Assembly (NCBI RefSeq): GCF_021088345.1
Contig: NZ_CP088156.1
Span: 8,051,001-8,115,000 of the forward strand
Length of the DNA: 64,000 nucleotides
Source: Bradyrhizobium ontarionense
GTDB taxonomy: Bacteria; Pseudomonadota; Alphaproteobacteria; Rhizobiales; Xanthobacteraceae
Direction: 5' to 3'
The notes under the pieces are model-generated. The model saw only the letters and a list, made by a program, of their open reading frames with translations. It did no database searches and had not been told where the DNA came from. The position numbers were made by a program, and so were the translations under genes. Of this stretch, positions 43,718 to 52,977 are shown one piece after another (position 1 is the first letter of the stretch; each line of letters opens with the position of its first letter).

Positions 43718-44638
43718 ATGCTGCGACGCCTTCTGCTTGCTGTCTGTGTGCTCGGCGCCGCCGGCCTGGCGGTATTCTGGTGGCTGACCAGCCCCGCGAC
43801 CGTGGCGCTCGCGGCTGCGGCGCGAGCGCCGGATCTCGCCAACGGGCAGGAGATGTTCAACATTGGCGGCTGCTCGTCATGCCATGCTGTACCGAACCAG
43901 CCGGATCGCCTGAAGCTCGGCGGCGGGCTGCCGCTGACATCTCCGTTCGGCACGTTCTACGCGCCCAACATCTCGCCGGACCCGAATGACGGTATCGGAC
44001 GCTGGAGCGAGGCCGATTTCGTGAATGCAGTCGTCAGGGGCGTCTCGCCCGGCGGCAGCCACTACTATCCGGCGTTTCCCTATACCTCCTATGCGGCGGC
44101 GAAGGTCGACGACATCAGCGATCTCTTCGCCTACATGAAGACGCTGCCGGCCGTCGCTGGTCCCTCGCGCACGCACGAGCTGCCATTCCCGTTCAACATC
44201 CGCCGCACCGTCGGCGTCTGGAAGCTGCTGTTCTTCAACGACAGACCGTTCGTGGCGGACGGCTCGCGCTCCGCCGAATGGAATCGCGGCGCCTATCTCG
44301 TCAACACCCTCGGTCATTGCGCGGAATGCCACAGCCCCCGCAATCCGCTTGGCGGCATCAAGACTGCGCAGCGCTTTGCCGGCGGGCCGGAGCCGGAAGG
44401 CCAGGGCTTCGTGCCGAACATCACCCAGAAGGGGCTGTCCGACTGGAGCGAGAGCGACATCAGCTATTTCCTCGAGACCGGGCAGCTGCCGGACGGCGAC
44501 AACGCGGGCGGGTCGATGGCGCGCGTGATCCGCAATACGTCGCAGCTGAGCGCCGACGATCGCAAGGCGATGGCGGTCTATCTGAAATCCCTGCCGCCGG
44601 TCGAAGGACCGCCGAAGCCGAAGAAGCCGGTGGGCTGA
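43718..44638 (+). CDS. Diheme cytochrome c, membrane-anchored
   Basis: A 306-residue protein with an N-terminal membrane segment (LLLAVCVLGAAGLAVFWWLT) and two haem c motifs: CSSCH near residue 50 and CAECH near residue 205. Each is in a class I cytochrome domain with a downstream Met ligand candidate. The layout fits the cytochrome subunit of membrane-bound alcohol or aldehyde dehydrogenases, such as those paired with molybdenum hydroxylases. The ATG at 43718 is chosen for the signal anchor. It probably passes electrons to the respiratory chain. Confidence 0.9.
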   Translation: MLRRLLLAVCVLGAAGLAVFWWLTSPATVALAAAARAPDLANGQEMFNIGGCSSCHAVPNQPDRLKLGGGLPLTSPFGTFYAPNISPDPNDGIGRWSEADFVNAVVRGVSPGGSHYYPAFPYTSYAAAKVDDISDLFAYMKTLPAVAGPSRTHELPFPFNIRRTVGVWKLLFFNDRPFVADGSRSAEWNRGAYLVNTLGHCAECHSPRNPLGGIKTAQRFAGGPEPEGQGFVPNITQKGLSDWSESDISYFLETGQLPDGDNAGGSMARVIRNTSQLSADDRKAMAVYLKSLPPVEGPPKPKKPVG

Positions 44639-44653
44639 GCCGCCCGACGACAG

Positions 44654-45814
44654 CTAGATCGGCTTGAAGCTGCCGTCGCTCTGGATCACCGTCAGCGATA
44701 CCGGCGGCGGATTCTCCTTGCGGGCGTTGCCGAAGCTCACGATTAGGCCGCCAATGTCGAATTGGCCGACCTCGTTGATGATCCTGAGCAGCTCGGCACG
44801 GGTCGGGTTGGGCCCGGTCATCGCCAGCGCCCGCGCCACCAGACGGCCGGTGATGTAGCCCTCCAGCCCGATGAAGTCCGGCGTCTGGCTGGGGTCGAGG
44901 GCCTTCATCGCGGCCTGGTAGTCGGCGACGACGCGGCGGTCGGTGTCCCATGGGAACGGGACCACTTCCGACACGATGACGCCGCGGCCCTCCGGACCGA
45001 GCTCCTTGGCGAGCGCGTTGCCGCCGACGAAGGACACCGCCGTGAAGGTCGGATTGAAGCCGCTGCGATGCGACATCTTGATGAACTCGGCACATGGGCC
45101 ATAGGTGCCGACCAGGATCACCGCCTCCGGTTCGGCGCGCCGGATGACCTTCAACGCCGCGCCGACCGCCCGCGTGTTGCGCTCGAACGTGCCTTCAGCG
45201 GCCAGCTCCAGGCCGCGGCGATCGAGATAGGTCTTTACGCCGGCCAGCACGTCGCGGCCGAACGCGTCATCCTGATAGAAGATCGCGATTCGCGTCAGGC
45301 GAAGCTCTTCCGTGAGATATTTGATCGAGGCCTCGGCTTCCGCCGCGTAGCTCGCGCGGATGTTCACGACGTTCTGAAACTCGGGCGCGCGCAGGAATTC
45401 GGCACCGGAGATCGGCCCGATGAAGGGCACGTCGTTCGAGGCCGCGATCGGCGCGGTGGCCATTGCCGTCGGCGTGCCGACGGCGCCGATCAGCGCGAAC
45501 ACCTTGTCCTCATAGATCAGCTTGATGGTCTCGACCACCGAGCGATCGGGGTCGTAGCCGTCGTTGCGGCTCGCCAGCTTCAGCCTGCGTCCGTAGACGC
45601 CGCCCTTGGCGTTCAGCTCGCTGAACGCGGCCAGCAGGCCCTGACGCGCCGCCTGGCCGAGTGCCGCAGACGGGCCTTCGAGCGCAGCGACCTGACCAAA
45701 CAGGATCGAGTCGTTGGTGACGCCGAGTTCGTCCGCACTCGTCGTGGCGGGCAGCAGCACGCCGGCGACCAGGATGACGATGATGGAAGTCCAGAACTTT
45801 GAAAGCCACTTCAT
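44654..45814 (-). CDS. ABC transporter substrate-binding protein, Leu/Ile/Val-type
   Basis: A 386-residue periplasmic binding protein of the branched-chain amino acid type (peripla_BP_6). Signal peptide TSIIVILVAGVLLPATTSA; LGVTNDSILFGQVAALEGP is the family start, with INVGTYGP-like LVGTYGPCAEFI in the middle. The ATG at 45814 is preferred over 45853. No permease or ATPase gene is adjacent, so it is an orphan solute binder. The ligand could be an amino acid, amide, urea or aromatic acid. It is convergent with the diheme cytochrome gene. Confidence 0.9.
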   Translation of the reverse strand: MKWLSKFWTSIIVILVAGVLLPATTSADELGVTNDSILFGQVAALEGPSAALGQAARQGLLAAFSELNAKGGVYGRRLKLASRNDGYDPDRSVVETIKLIYEDKVFALIGAVGTPTAMATAPIAASNDVPFIGPISGAEFLRAPEFQNVVNIRASYAAEAEASIKYLTEELRLTRIAIFYQDDAFGRDVLAGVKTYLDRRGLELAAEGTFERNTRAVGAALKVIRRAEPEAVILVGTYGPCAEFIKMSHRSGFNPTFTAVSFVGGNALAKELGPEGRGVIVSEVVPFPWDTDRRVVADYQAAMKALDPSQTPDFIGLEGYITGRLVARALAMTGPNPTRAELLRIINEVGQFDIGGLIVSFGNARKENPPPVSLTVIQSDGSFKPI

Positions 45815-45999
45815 AGCGATATTCGATGAACCGTGCGCTTGACCGAAATCCACCCTACGCGCCTTGAATGAAGACCTCGCTAAAGACGCATCTCGCGCTT
45901 GATCGCGTTTTGCGCGGCCCCCAACAGTCAGGTGTTAACCAAGCCGTGGGATCCAACACCGGACATGTCATCATCTTTGACCGTCCTTAACTTCGCACG

Positions 46000-48564
46000 G
46001 TGTCCCATCCGTCGGATCGTAGTAAGGGGCAGCCGTTTGGCGGGGGCCAGGTTTTGCAGGTTGAAGAGTACAGCGCACCGACGCTGCTGACAGATCAGGA
46101 CAATGCTCGCGACGGTGGCGGGCGTGACAGGTTTCGCGCGTCGCTATCGCGATACCGCCTTTATCGTCCCGCGATCATCGCGGCGTGCGTCGGCGTGGTG
46201 CTGTCGGTGGTTGGTACGGTTGCAGTCGGACGCTGGGAAAACCGGCTGGCGCGTACCGATTTCGAGGGCGTCGCCGAAGCGCAGGCGATCCTGGTGCAGA
46301 ACGGCGTCAACGAATATGTCAGCCGGCTGACCGCGCTGCGGACGCGCTTCGAATCCGCCAACGACGACATCACCCGCAGCGAATATCAGACCTTCAGCGC
46401 GCGGCTGTTCGAGGCGCATCGCGGCATGCTGCGTCTGGCGTGGCTGCCGCGGATCAAGCGCAAGGAGCGCGGCGAATACGAGGCCGCGGCGATCACCGAC
46501 GGCGTTCCTGCCTTCCGCATCAAATCCTATCCGGACGGCACCGTCGCGCCGGAGAGCGACGAGTATTATCCCGTCTACTTCTCCACGGAGGCGAAGACTT
46601 CGCCGGTCTACGGCCTCGACTATTGGAGCATCCCGGACCACCGCGCCGTGCTCGAGCAGTCGCGCGACTACGACATGATCGGCGCGTTGCGGACCCGGCA
46701 GAATCTGATCAACCAGAGCGAGCGCGCGAATGCGGTGATGATCGGGATTCCCGTCTACGCCAAGGGGACCTCGCGCACGACGGTCGCCGATCGCCGCCGC
46801 AATCTCACCGGTTTCATCGTCGGTGTCTTCGATCTGCCGATGCTGCTGGAATCGGTACGAGCCAACAATCCCAACAGTCCGGCGCTCGCGATCAACCTGC
46901 TTCCGCCGGAGCGGGTCATCAATGCCTCCGGAGTGGATCCGCAACGCTGGCCGGCGGCCCCCAACATCTGGTCGACGACACTGCGGATCGGCGACGCCGA
47001 CTGGGTGTTTCAGGCGGCACCCGCCGGCGGCGGGCTGATAGCCACCCATAACCGTGCGCTGGCGCTGTATGCGGCGGGCATTGCGACGACGATCTTCCTC
47101 GCGGTCTATCTCGCGCTGTCGAGCCGCAATGCGCAGCAGCTCGCGCTGGCCAATCGCCGCGTGCTCGAGCTTGCGCAGACCGACGCCCTGACCGGGCTCG
47201 CGAACCGTGCTTTCTTCCTGGAGGAGATGGAGCGGATCAACGACGACACGAGCGGCCGGTTCACCGTGTTCCTGCTCGACCTCGATCGCTTCAAGAACGT
47301 CAACGACTCCCTCGGCCACGGTGCGGGCGACGAGTTGCTGGTGCAGGTCGCGCAGCGGTTGAAGTCGCAGCTGCGTGCTGAGGACGTGCTGGCCCGGCTC
47401 GGCGGCGATGAATTTGCCTTGATCCAGGTCGGCGGCGCCGATCAGCGCGCGGCAGCCATCGAGCTCGCGCAACGGATCACGAAGCTGATCGCCGAACCGT
47501 TCCTGCTCGGCGGGCAGCGGGCCGAGATCGGCACCAGCATCGGCATCTCGCTGGCGCCCGAGCACGGCCGCGACCAGGAGCATCTGCTCAAGAAGGCCGA
47601 CCTTGCCCTCTATCGTTCGAAATCCGCGGGCCGCAGCTGCTACACGCTCTATGATGATGCGATGTCCGCCGAGCTCGAGGCGCGCAACACCTTGGAGGGC
47701 GATCTGCGCGACGCCATCGCGCAGTGTCAGTTCGAAGTGCACTATCAGCCGTTCTACGATGCGGAGAGCCGCGATCGCCGCGGCGTCGAAGCCTTGGTGC
47801 GCTGGCGCCACCCGGTCAAGGGACTGGTGCCGCCGGACAAGTTCATTCCGCTTGCGGAATCGACCGGCCTGATCGTGCCGCTCGGCGAGTGGATCATCGG
47901 CCGCGTCTGCGACGATGCGACTGCGTGGCCCGACGACGTCAAGGTCGCGGTCAACCTGTCGCCCGTTCAGTTCAAGCAGGCCGAGCTGTTCGACGTCATC
48001 CAGTCGGCGCTCGCCCGCTCCGGTCTCGATCCGAAACGTCTCGAGATCGAGATCACCGAATCGGTATTGCTGGAGCGTGCGGCGGAGAACGAGAGCTTCA
48101 TCGACAAGCTCAAGGGTCTGGGCATTTCGCTGGCGCTCGACGATTTCGGGACCGGCTATTCGTCGCTGCGCTCGCTGACCGCATTCCCGTTCAACAAGAT
48201 CAAGATCGACAAATCATTCGTCGCCAATCTGAGCGTGCGCGACGAAAGCGCGGCCGTGATCTCCTCGGTCGTGACCTTGGCGCGCGGGCTCGGCATCCAG
48301 ATCACCGCCGAGGGCGTCGAGACGGAGGAGCAGCTGACGCAGCTGCGCTCGCTCGGGGTCAATTTCGCGCAAGGTTACCTGCTGGGCCGGCCGATGCCGG
48401 TCGAGCAGCTCGAAGAGCATCTGGAGATCGCGCGGACCGCCCGCGATGCCGGCGAGGCGGAGCCGGATGCCGAAGCGCCCGAGGACGCAGATGCGCACTC
48501 GGCCGACGTCGTCGCGCTCATTCCGCGCTCCGCGGCGGTGCTATCTCTCGCATCCAACGGCTGA
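46000..48564 (+). CDS. CHASE-GGDEF-EAL cyclic di-GMP enzyme
   Basis: A protein of about 854 residues. A transmembrane helix (IIAACVGVVLSVVGTVAVG) precedes a CHASE sensor domain (about residues 90-300), then a second helix near 350-370. A GGDEF domain with an intact GGDEF (about 395-560) and an EAL domain with VEALVRW follow. EAL residues for metal binding and catalysis (NLSPVQF, EITES, DDFGTGYSS, KIDKSF, EGVET) look intact, so it could both make and degrade c-di-GMP. The start is uncertain: GTG at 46000, or TTG at 46054. Its 3' end overlaps the convergent AraC gene by 47 bases. Confidence 0.92.
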   Translation: MSHPSDRSKGQPFGGGQVLQVEEYSAPTLLTDQDNARDGGGRDRFRASLSRYRLYRPAIIAACVGVVLSVVGTVAVGRWENRLARTDFEGVAEAQAILVQNGVNEYVSRLTALRTRFESANDDITRSEYQTFSARLFEAHRGMLRLAWLPRIKRKERGEYEAAAITDGVPAFRIKSYPDGTVAPESDEYYPVYFSTEAKTSPVYGLDYWSIPDHRAVLEQSRDYDMIGALRTRQNLINQSERANAVMIGIPVYAKGTSRTTVADRRRNLTGFIVGVFDLPMLLESVRANNPNSPALAINLLPPERVINASGVDPQRWPAAPNIWSTTLRIGDADWVFQAAPAGGGLIATHNRALALYAAGIATTIFLAVYLALSSRNAQQLALANRRVLELAQTDALTGLANRAFFLEEMERINDDTSGRFTVFLLDLDRFKNVNDSLGHGAGDELLVQVAQRLKSQLRAEDVLARLGGDEFALIQVGGADQRAAAIELAQRITKLIAEPFLLGGQRAEIGTSIGISLAPEHGRDQEHLLKKADLALYRSKSAGRSCYTLYDDAMSAELEARNTLEGDLRDAIAQCQFEVHYQPFYDAESRDRRGVEALVRWRHPVKGLVPPDKFIPLAESTGLIVPLGEWIIGRVCDDATAWPDDVKVAVNLSPVQFKQAELFDVIQSALARSGLDPKRLEIEITESVLLERAAENESFIDKLKGLGISLALDDFGTGYSSLRSLTAFPFNKIKIDKSFVANLSVRDESAAVISSVVTLARGLGIQITAEGVETEEQLTQLRSLGVNFAQGYLLGRPMPVEQLEEHLEIARTARDAGEAEPDAEAPEDADAHSADVVALIPRSAAVLSLASNG

Positions 48565-49678
48565 GCGGAGAGGCCGCGCCGTTGCCTCCGGGCGGGACCT
48601 GCCGGGCGCCGAACAGAGCCACTTCGCGCGCGGCGCTCGGCGTGATGCCGTAGGCTGCCTTGAACAGGCGCGCGAAATGCGCGTCCGTCCCGAGCTGCCA
48701 GCGCCGCGCCACCTCGCTGATCCTGACCTGGCGTGAGCCGGCGGACGCGAGCTCGAAGAAGGCGCGGTGCAGGCGGCGGCTGCGGATGTAGTCGGCAATG
48801 CCGCCGATCGGTGCGAACAGGCGGTACAGCGATGCGCGCGACAGGCCGAAATGCAGCGCCACGGCGTCGGCGCTCAGCTCGGCGCTCGACAGCTGCGCTT
48901 CGATGTATTGGCGGACGCGAAGCAGCGAGGCGTCCGCCGTGACGTTGCGGTCCGCGTCGCGGCGCTCGAGCTCGCCGCGCAGGCAGGCGGCGACCAGGGA
49001 GATCGTCCCCTCGATCACCGCTTGGCATTCGTCGAAGCTCGTGCGCGGTGCGTAGTCGAACAATGCGCCGAAATGCCGCGCCAGAAGCGGTGCGAGCGCG
49101 CCTTGGGCGGGCAATACCAGGCCGTGCAGGTCCTCGACCCGCAGCAGGCGCGCGTCGAACATCGGGCGCGGCACCACCAGGGTGAAGTTCTCGAACGCGG
49201 TGGCGCGCGTCTCCAGCGTCTGGGCGAGGTCGAGCACGCAGATGTCTCCGGCGTCGACGCGGATCGGCCGGCCCCCGGTGACGCCCTCATAGCTGCCCTT
49301 CACGTAGAGCTGCAGAATGATGTGGTCGACGCCGCTGCGTACGATGGTCTCGGCGGTACGGCGGAAGCGCTGGCCGCTGGCTCGCGCCATTCCGAACAGG
49401 ACCGGACCCAGGGCATAGGACAGCACATCCGCGCGAAACGGCAGCGCGTCAGCCGCCGCGAGCTCATCGACGTCGAAGAACGTGGACGTCGCTTCGCGCC
49501 AGGCCGCAATATTGGTTTCGGTCTCCATCTGCTCGGCCGAGAAGCCATAGCTCGGCACGAGGGACGACACGGTTTTGATCTCACTCGTCACGCAACGCGC
49601 CGCAGACTCTTGTGCTTCTGTCTCAACTTCTTGATCGACCGTATCGATTGGTCCGCTCGTCTTGACCCGGTGCTGCAT
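48518..49678 (-). CDS. AraC-family transcriptional regulator
   Basis: A 386-residue regulator. The N-terminal two thirds resemble the AraC-binding-like domain (PF14525 type), and the C-terminal 100 residues are an AraC HTH (SRASLYRLF, ISEVARRWQLGTDAHFARLFKAAYG). The second helix-turn-helix is intact. The first 35 residues look disordered; METET at about residue 50 is an alternative start. The gene tail overlaps the c-di-GMP gene. A long hairpin (49718-49775) lies in its upstream region. Target genes are unknown. Confidence 0.87.
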   Translation of the reverse strand: MQHRVKTSGPIDTVDQEVETEAQESAARCVTSEIKTVSSLVPSYGFSAEQMETETNIAAWREATSTFFDVDELAAADALPFRADVLSYALGPVLFGMARASGQRFRRTAETIVRSGVDHIILQLYVKGSYEGVTGGRPIRVDAGDICVLDLAQTLETRATAFENFTLVVPRPMFDARLLRVEDLHGLVLPAQGALAPLLARHFGALFDYAPRTSFDECQAVIEGTISLVAACLRGELERRDADRNVTADASLLRVRQYIEAQLSSAELSADAVALHFGLSRASLYRLFAPIGGIADYIRSRRLHRAFFELASAGSRQVRISEVARRWQLGTDAHFARLFKAAYGITPSAAREVALFGARQVPPGGNGAASPLSRWMREIAPPRSAE

Positions 49679-49717
49679 GCTGCCGCTATAGCAGCCCTAT
49701 CGCCAAGTCGCGGAAAA

Positions 49718-49775
49718 GGAAAGCCGGGCCGTTCGACGGTCCCCCAGCCCCTCACGTCGAAGGGTCCGGCTTTCC
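49718..49775. other. Long near-perfect inverted repeat
   Basis: Left arm 49718-49738 (GGAAAGCCGGGCCGTTCGACG) is mirrored by 49755-49775 with two mismatches over 21 bases, around a 16-base loop. Arms are described by position; the pairing begins GGAAAGCCGG and ends CCGGCTTTCC. It lies between the AraC start and the Lrp-like gene. It may be a structured RNA, a regulator site or a repeat element. Confidence 0.6.
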
Positions 49776-49954
49776 GACCTCCCAAGACGATTTGGCCGGG
49801 TGGAATGCAGTCCTGGGAATGGCTCGAATGAACGGCCGCCCCGGCTCGCGCCGAGGCTTGGCCGTAGGGCAGAACCTGCCGCGTCCGGAGATCGGCCTCC
49901 GGCCGGCCATCGTCTTTCATGACGAAACCATGCTTGTACGATTTTCATGACGTC

Positions 49955-49984
49955 GGCGCCCGTCGGAAACGGCGGGCGCCTTTT
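49955..49984 (+). terminator. Rho-independent terminator on the plus strand
   Basis: GGCGCCCGTC, loop GGAAAC, GGCGGGCGCC gives a 10-pair stem (one G-T pair), followed directly by TTTT. No annotated plus-strand gene ends before it, so it may close a short RNA starting in 49680-49950. The minus-strand side has no T-run, so it does not look like the terminator of the Lrp-like gene. Confidence 0.65.
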
Positions 49985-50021
49985 GTCTCCCCGAGACATG
50001 ATCCGGCGCGACGGGCGTCGG

Positions 50022-50267
50022 CTAGCTCGCGCCGAAGGCCTTGAACGTGATGATGGTGTGAGTGTCCTGGATGCCGGGCAGGACCTGGACCTTCTCATTC
50101 ACAAAGTGACCGATGTCGGTGGCGTTGTCGACGTAGAACTTCACCAGCAGGTCGTAATTGCCTGCCGTCGAGTAGATCTCGGAGGCGATCTCGGCTTCTG
50201 CCAGCGCATTGGCGACCGTATACGACTGGCCGAGCTTGCACTTGATCTGGACGAAGAAGGGAACCAT
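50022..50267 (-). CDS. Stand-alone Lrp/AsnC ligand-binding (RAM) domain protein
   Basis: An 81-residue protein equal to the RAM domain of Lrp/AsnC regulators, without the DNA-binding HTH. It opens MVPFFVQIKCKLGQSY and has GNYDLLVKFYV and HTIITFKAFG. The ATG at 50267 is the only start giving this clean domain. Such stand-alone domains bind amino acids and form oligomers. It diverges from thiD with a 122-base spacer. The role is unknown; it may tune another Lrp-family protein. Confidence 0.88.
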   Translation of the reverse strand: MVPFFVQIKCKLGQSYTVANALAEAEIASEIYSTAGNYDLLVKFYVDNATDIGHFVNEKVQVLPGIQDTHTIITFKAFGAS

Positions 50268-50389
50268 TGCGGGCTGTCTCCGGAAGGCGTCTTTCGCCTC
50301 AATATAGCGTTTTCCGGCGAAGTCGATACGCTTTCTCCGGTGGCCCGGCCTGCTTGCCGAGCGCGGCCGGCCCGCGCTAGGAAAGCGGG

Positions 50390-51190
50390 ATGAGCACCCC
50401 CGTCGCACTCACCATCGCCGGCTCGGATTCCTCAGGGGGAGCCGGCATCCAGGCGGACCTGAAGACCTTCGCGGCGCTGTCCGTCTACGGCGCCTCGGTG
50501 CTGACCGCGCTGACCGCGCAGAACACGACAGGCGTGACCGGGGTGCACCTGGTGCCACCGGAATTCGTCACCAAGCAGATCGACGCCGTGTTCGACGATC
50601 TCCTCGTCGGCGCCGTGAAGATCGGCATGGTCGCCCAGGCTCCGATCGCGGATGCGATCAGCACGAGCCTGGCACGCTGGCGGCCGGCCCATGTGGTGCT
50701 CGATCCGGTGATGGTCGCGACATCGGGCGCGCGGCTGCTGCCGGAGGATGCCATCGCGGCGCTCCGCAGCCGGCTCATTCCACAGGCATCACTGCTCACG
50801 CCGAACCTGCCGGAGGCCGCCGCGCTGCTGGGCGAGGCGATGGCGACGTCGGATGAGGCCGTCGCAGAGCAGGGCCGCCGCCTGCTGGCGCTCGGCTGCC
50901 CGGCCGTGCTGATCAAGGGCGGCCACGGGCAGGGCGCTGACAGCACCGACTACCTGATCACCGCCGAGCGCAGCATCGCGCTCGCAGCGCCGCGCGTCGC
51001 GACCGGCAACACGCACGGCACCGGCTGCTCGCTGTCGTCGGCGGTGGCTGCGGGGCTTGCGAAGGGCGAGACGATGGAGGTCGCTGTGCGCAATGCCAAG
51101 GCCTTCATCTCCGGCGCCATCGCGGCGGCCGATCGCTTCACCGTCGGGCACGGCCATGGCCCAGTGCATCATTTCTACCGCTATTATTGA
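50390..51190 (+). CDS. thiD: Hydroxymethylpyrimidine/phosphomethylpyrimidine kinase
   Basis: A 266-residue ribokinase-fold kinase. [20 protein letters not shown] is the ThiD N terminus. [23 protein letters not shown] and [18 protein letters not shown] (with the catalytic GTGC) are all intact. It phosphorylates HMP and HMP-P in thiamine synthesis. The upstream 122-base spacer has no TPP riboswitch that I can recognise. It is a single gene with no thiamine neighbours here. Confidence 0.95.
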   Translation: MSTPVALTIAGSDSSGGAGIQADLKTFAALSVYGASVLTALTAQNTTGVTGVHLVPPEFVTKQIDAVFDDLLVGAVKIGMVAQAPIADAISTSLARWRPAHVVLDPVMVATSGARLLPEDAIAALRSRLIPQASLLTPNLPEAAALLGEAMATSDEAVAEQGRRLLALGCPAVLIKGGHGQGADSTDYLITAERSIALAAPRVATGNTHGTGCSLSSAVAAGLAKGETMEVAVRNAKAFISGAIAAADRFTVGHGHGPVHHFYRYY

Positions 51191-51294
51191 TGCGACCTCA
51201 TGCGATGAGGTCTGCATCATCGCAGATGATCCCATCCAAGCCCGGATAGGCAGGCCGCTGCTGCCTGGCGCGGCCGTTCAGAGGAGATGACACG

Positions 51295-51753
51295 ATGAAG
51301 AAACCTTTCGCCGTCGTGCTGGCCGCGGCGCTTGCCGCCGTGCTCGCGGCACCGGCGCTGGCGCAGCGCGCCTATTCGGCTCAGGAGGAGCGTAACAAGG
51401 CGATCGTGCTCGACTTCTATGAGCAGGGCCTCAATCGCAAGGATTTCGAAAGCGCGTCGAAATATCTCGGCACCTACATTCAGCACAATCCGAACGCCGA
51501 GGATGGCCCGGAAGGTTTTCGCAAGTTCATCGAATTTCTGAAGACCAAGTTTCCGCAGTCGCACAGCGAGATCACACAGGTGCATGTCGACGGCGATTTC
51601 GTCGTGCTGCGGGTTCACGCCATCCGCGAGCCCGGCACCCGCGGCAATGCCATCGTCGACATCTTCCGCCTCAAGGACGGCAAGATCGAAGAGCATTGGG
51701 ATTCGGTGCAACCGATTCCCGAACAGTCGGCCAATACCAACGGGATGTTCTGA
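51295..51753 (+). CDS. Secreted SnoaL-like (NTF2-fold) protein
   Basis: A 152-residue protein with a signal peptide (AVVLAAALAAVLAAPALAQ) and a SnoaL/NTF2-like cone fold. NKAIVLDFYEQGLNRKDFESASKYLGTYIQHNP and GNAIVDIFRLKDGKIEEHWD are typical. The start has GGAGATGACACG upstream. Its role is unknown, but similar secreted SnoaL proteins are common in this group. It is convergent with the downstream AraC gene (33 bases between stops). Confidence 0.85.
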   Translation: MKKPFAVVLAAALAAVLAAPALAQRAYSAQEERNKAIVLDFYEQGLNRKDFESASKYLGTYIQHNPNAEDGPEGFRKFIEFLKTKFPQSHSEITQVHVDGDFVVLRVHAIREPGTRGNAIVDIFRLKDGKIEEHWDSVQPIPEQSANTNGMF

Positions 51754-51786
51754 AGCAGGCCTTCTGAACGCGCCTGTGGCGGCGGG

Positions 51787-52833
51787 TTACGTGCCGCGCG
51801 CGAGCGCGATTTCCCGGCGGTGTCCGTTCACCACCCGGGAGCGATACTCGCCCGGCGATTCGCCGAACCAGCGGTTCGAGGCGCGGAAGAAGGTGCTTTG
51901 ATCGGCATAGCCGAGCAGATAGCCGATGTCGGCGAGCGTCATGCGCGGATCGGCAAGATGGCGCTGGGCGAGCTCGCGTCGCGTGTCTTCGACGAGATCG
52001 CTGAAGGAGAGGCCTTCATCGGCAAGCCTGCGCTGGAAGGTGCGATCGCTCAAGCCCAGCTCGGCTGCGATGGCCGAGCGCAGCGGGCTGCCGTCGGGCA
52101 GCAGCTTGGCGATCGCCGCTCGCGCGCGATGTGCGGTATCGGTCTTGACGAGACGCTCGAGCGCTTCGTCGGCGATGCGGTCGTGAATCGCGGCGAGCTG
52201 AGGCGCTGATGTCGTCAGCTTGCAGGCGAGATCCTGGTCCGACACCAGAAAGCCGTTGAACGGTGCATCGAATTCGAGCGGCGACTGGAAGGCCTTGTTG
52301 TAGGCCGCGATCGACATCGGCACCGCGTGCGAAAAGCGTGCGGCCAGCGGCGTCAACGGCCGGTCCAGCATCCAGCGGCACAGATTGAGCAGATTGACGA
52401 CGCCATAGTCATAGCGCTGCCGCGGGATCGGGCATTCGCCGCTGAACACGTCGGTGCGCACCCAGCGGCCGCCCTTGCCCGGTTCGAGCGTGATGACAAC
52501 GGCGTCGCTCACCAGGCACATGTAGCGGATGAGACGCGTGAGCCCGGTCAACAGATCAGGGCTCGACATCATCGCATAGCCGGCAACGCCATAGTGATCG
52601 GGACGCGGCGCATCGAGATTTGCAAGGCCGATGTCCGGATTGCCCGAGCGCTCGGCAGCCAATGTCCACAGCCGGCTCAGCTCCTCGGTCGGCCAGCGAT
52701 GATCGGGATCGTCGAGGTCCTTGATCGAGAGGCCGACCTCGGCAAACAGCGCCGCCGCGTCGAGCCCTTGCTCGTTCAGCGTGATGGCGACGCCCCTCAT
52801 CCATGAGGACGATGTTGTTCGAAGCTGCGGCAT
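51787..52833 (-). CDS. AraC-family regulator (OruR/PF12625-type)
   Basis: A 348-residue regulator with the Arabinose_bd-like N-terminal domain and a C-terminal AraC HTH (LGLSDRTFQRRLADEGLSFSDLVEDTRRELAQRHL, MTLADIGYLLGYADQSTFFRA; quoted as parts). The ATG at 52833 has AGAAGG 8 bases upstream; an upstream ATG at 52902 is less likely. It diverges from a chloroperoxidase-like gene at 52978 and probably controls that seven-gene cluster through the 144-base spacer. Confidence 0.9.
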   Translation of the reverse strand: MPQLRTTSSSWMRGVAITLNEQGLDAAALFAEVGLSIKDLDDPDHRWPTEELSRLWTLAAERSGNPDIGLANLDAPRPDHYGVAGYAMMSSPDLLTGLTRLIRYMCLVSDAVVITLEPGKGGRWVRTDVFSGECPIPRQRYDYGVVNLLNLCRWMLDRPLTPLAARFSHAVPMSIAAYNKAFQSPLEFDAPFNGFLVSDQDLACKLTTSAPQLAAIHDRIADEALERLVKTDTAHRARAAIAKLLPDGSPLRSAIAAELGLSDRTFQRRLADEGLSFSDLVEDTRRELAQRHLADPRMTLADIGYLLGYADQSTFFRASNRWFGESPGEYRSRVVNGHRREIALARGT

Positions 52834-52977
52834 CCCCTTGGCCTTCTGGAGCCAGTGGTTTGGCGTCCTCGGATCATTGTGCAGGTGCACATGAGATTGC
52901 ATAGCATCTGCCAGGCGGGGCCGCGATACGAATTTCGTCGCAGCCGCCGGCGCGAGACGGGACGCAGGAGAGAGATC

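Noticed and set aside
49697..50098. A minus-strand reading frame beginning MKIVQAWFRHERRW near 49946
   Set aside because: It has no ribosome site, runs through the hairpin at 49718 and the rest of its product is arginine-rich shadow sequence.
50268..50389. A possible TPP riboswitch upstream of thiD
   Set aside because: I cannot find the CTGAGA and ACCTGAAC-type conserved blocks in the 122-base spacer.
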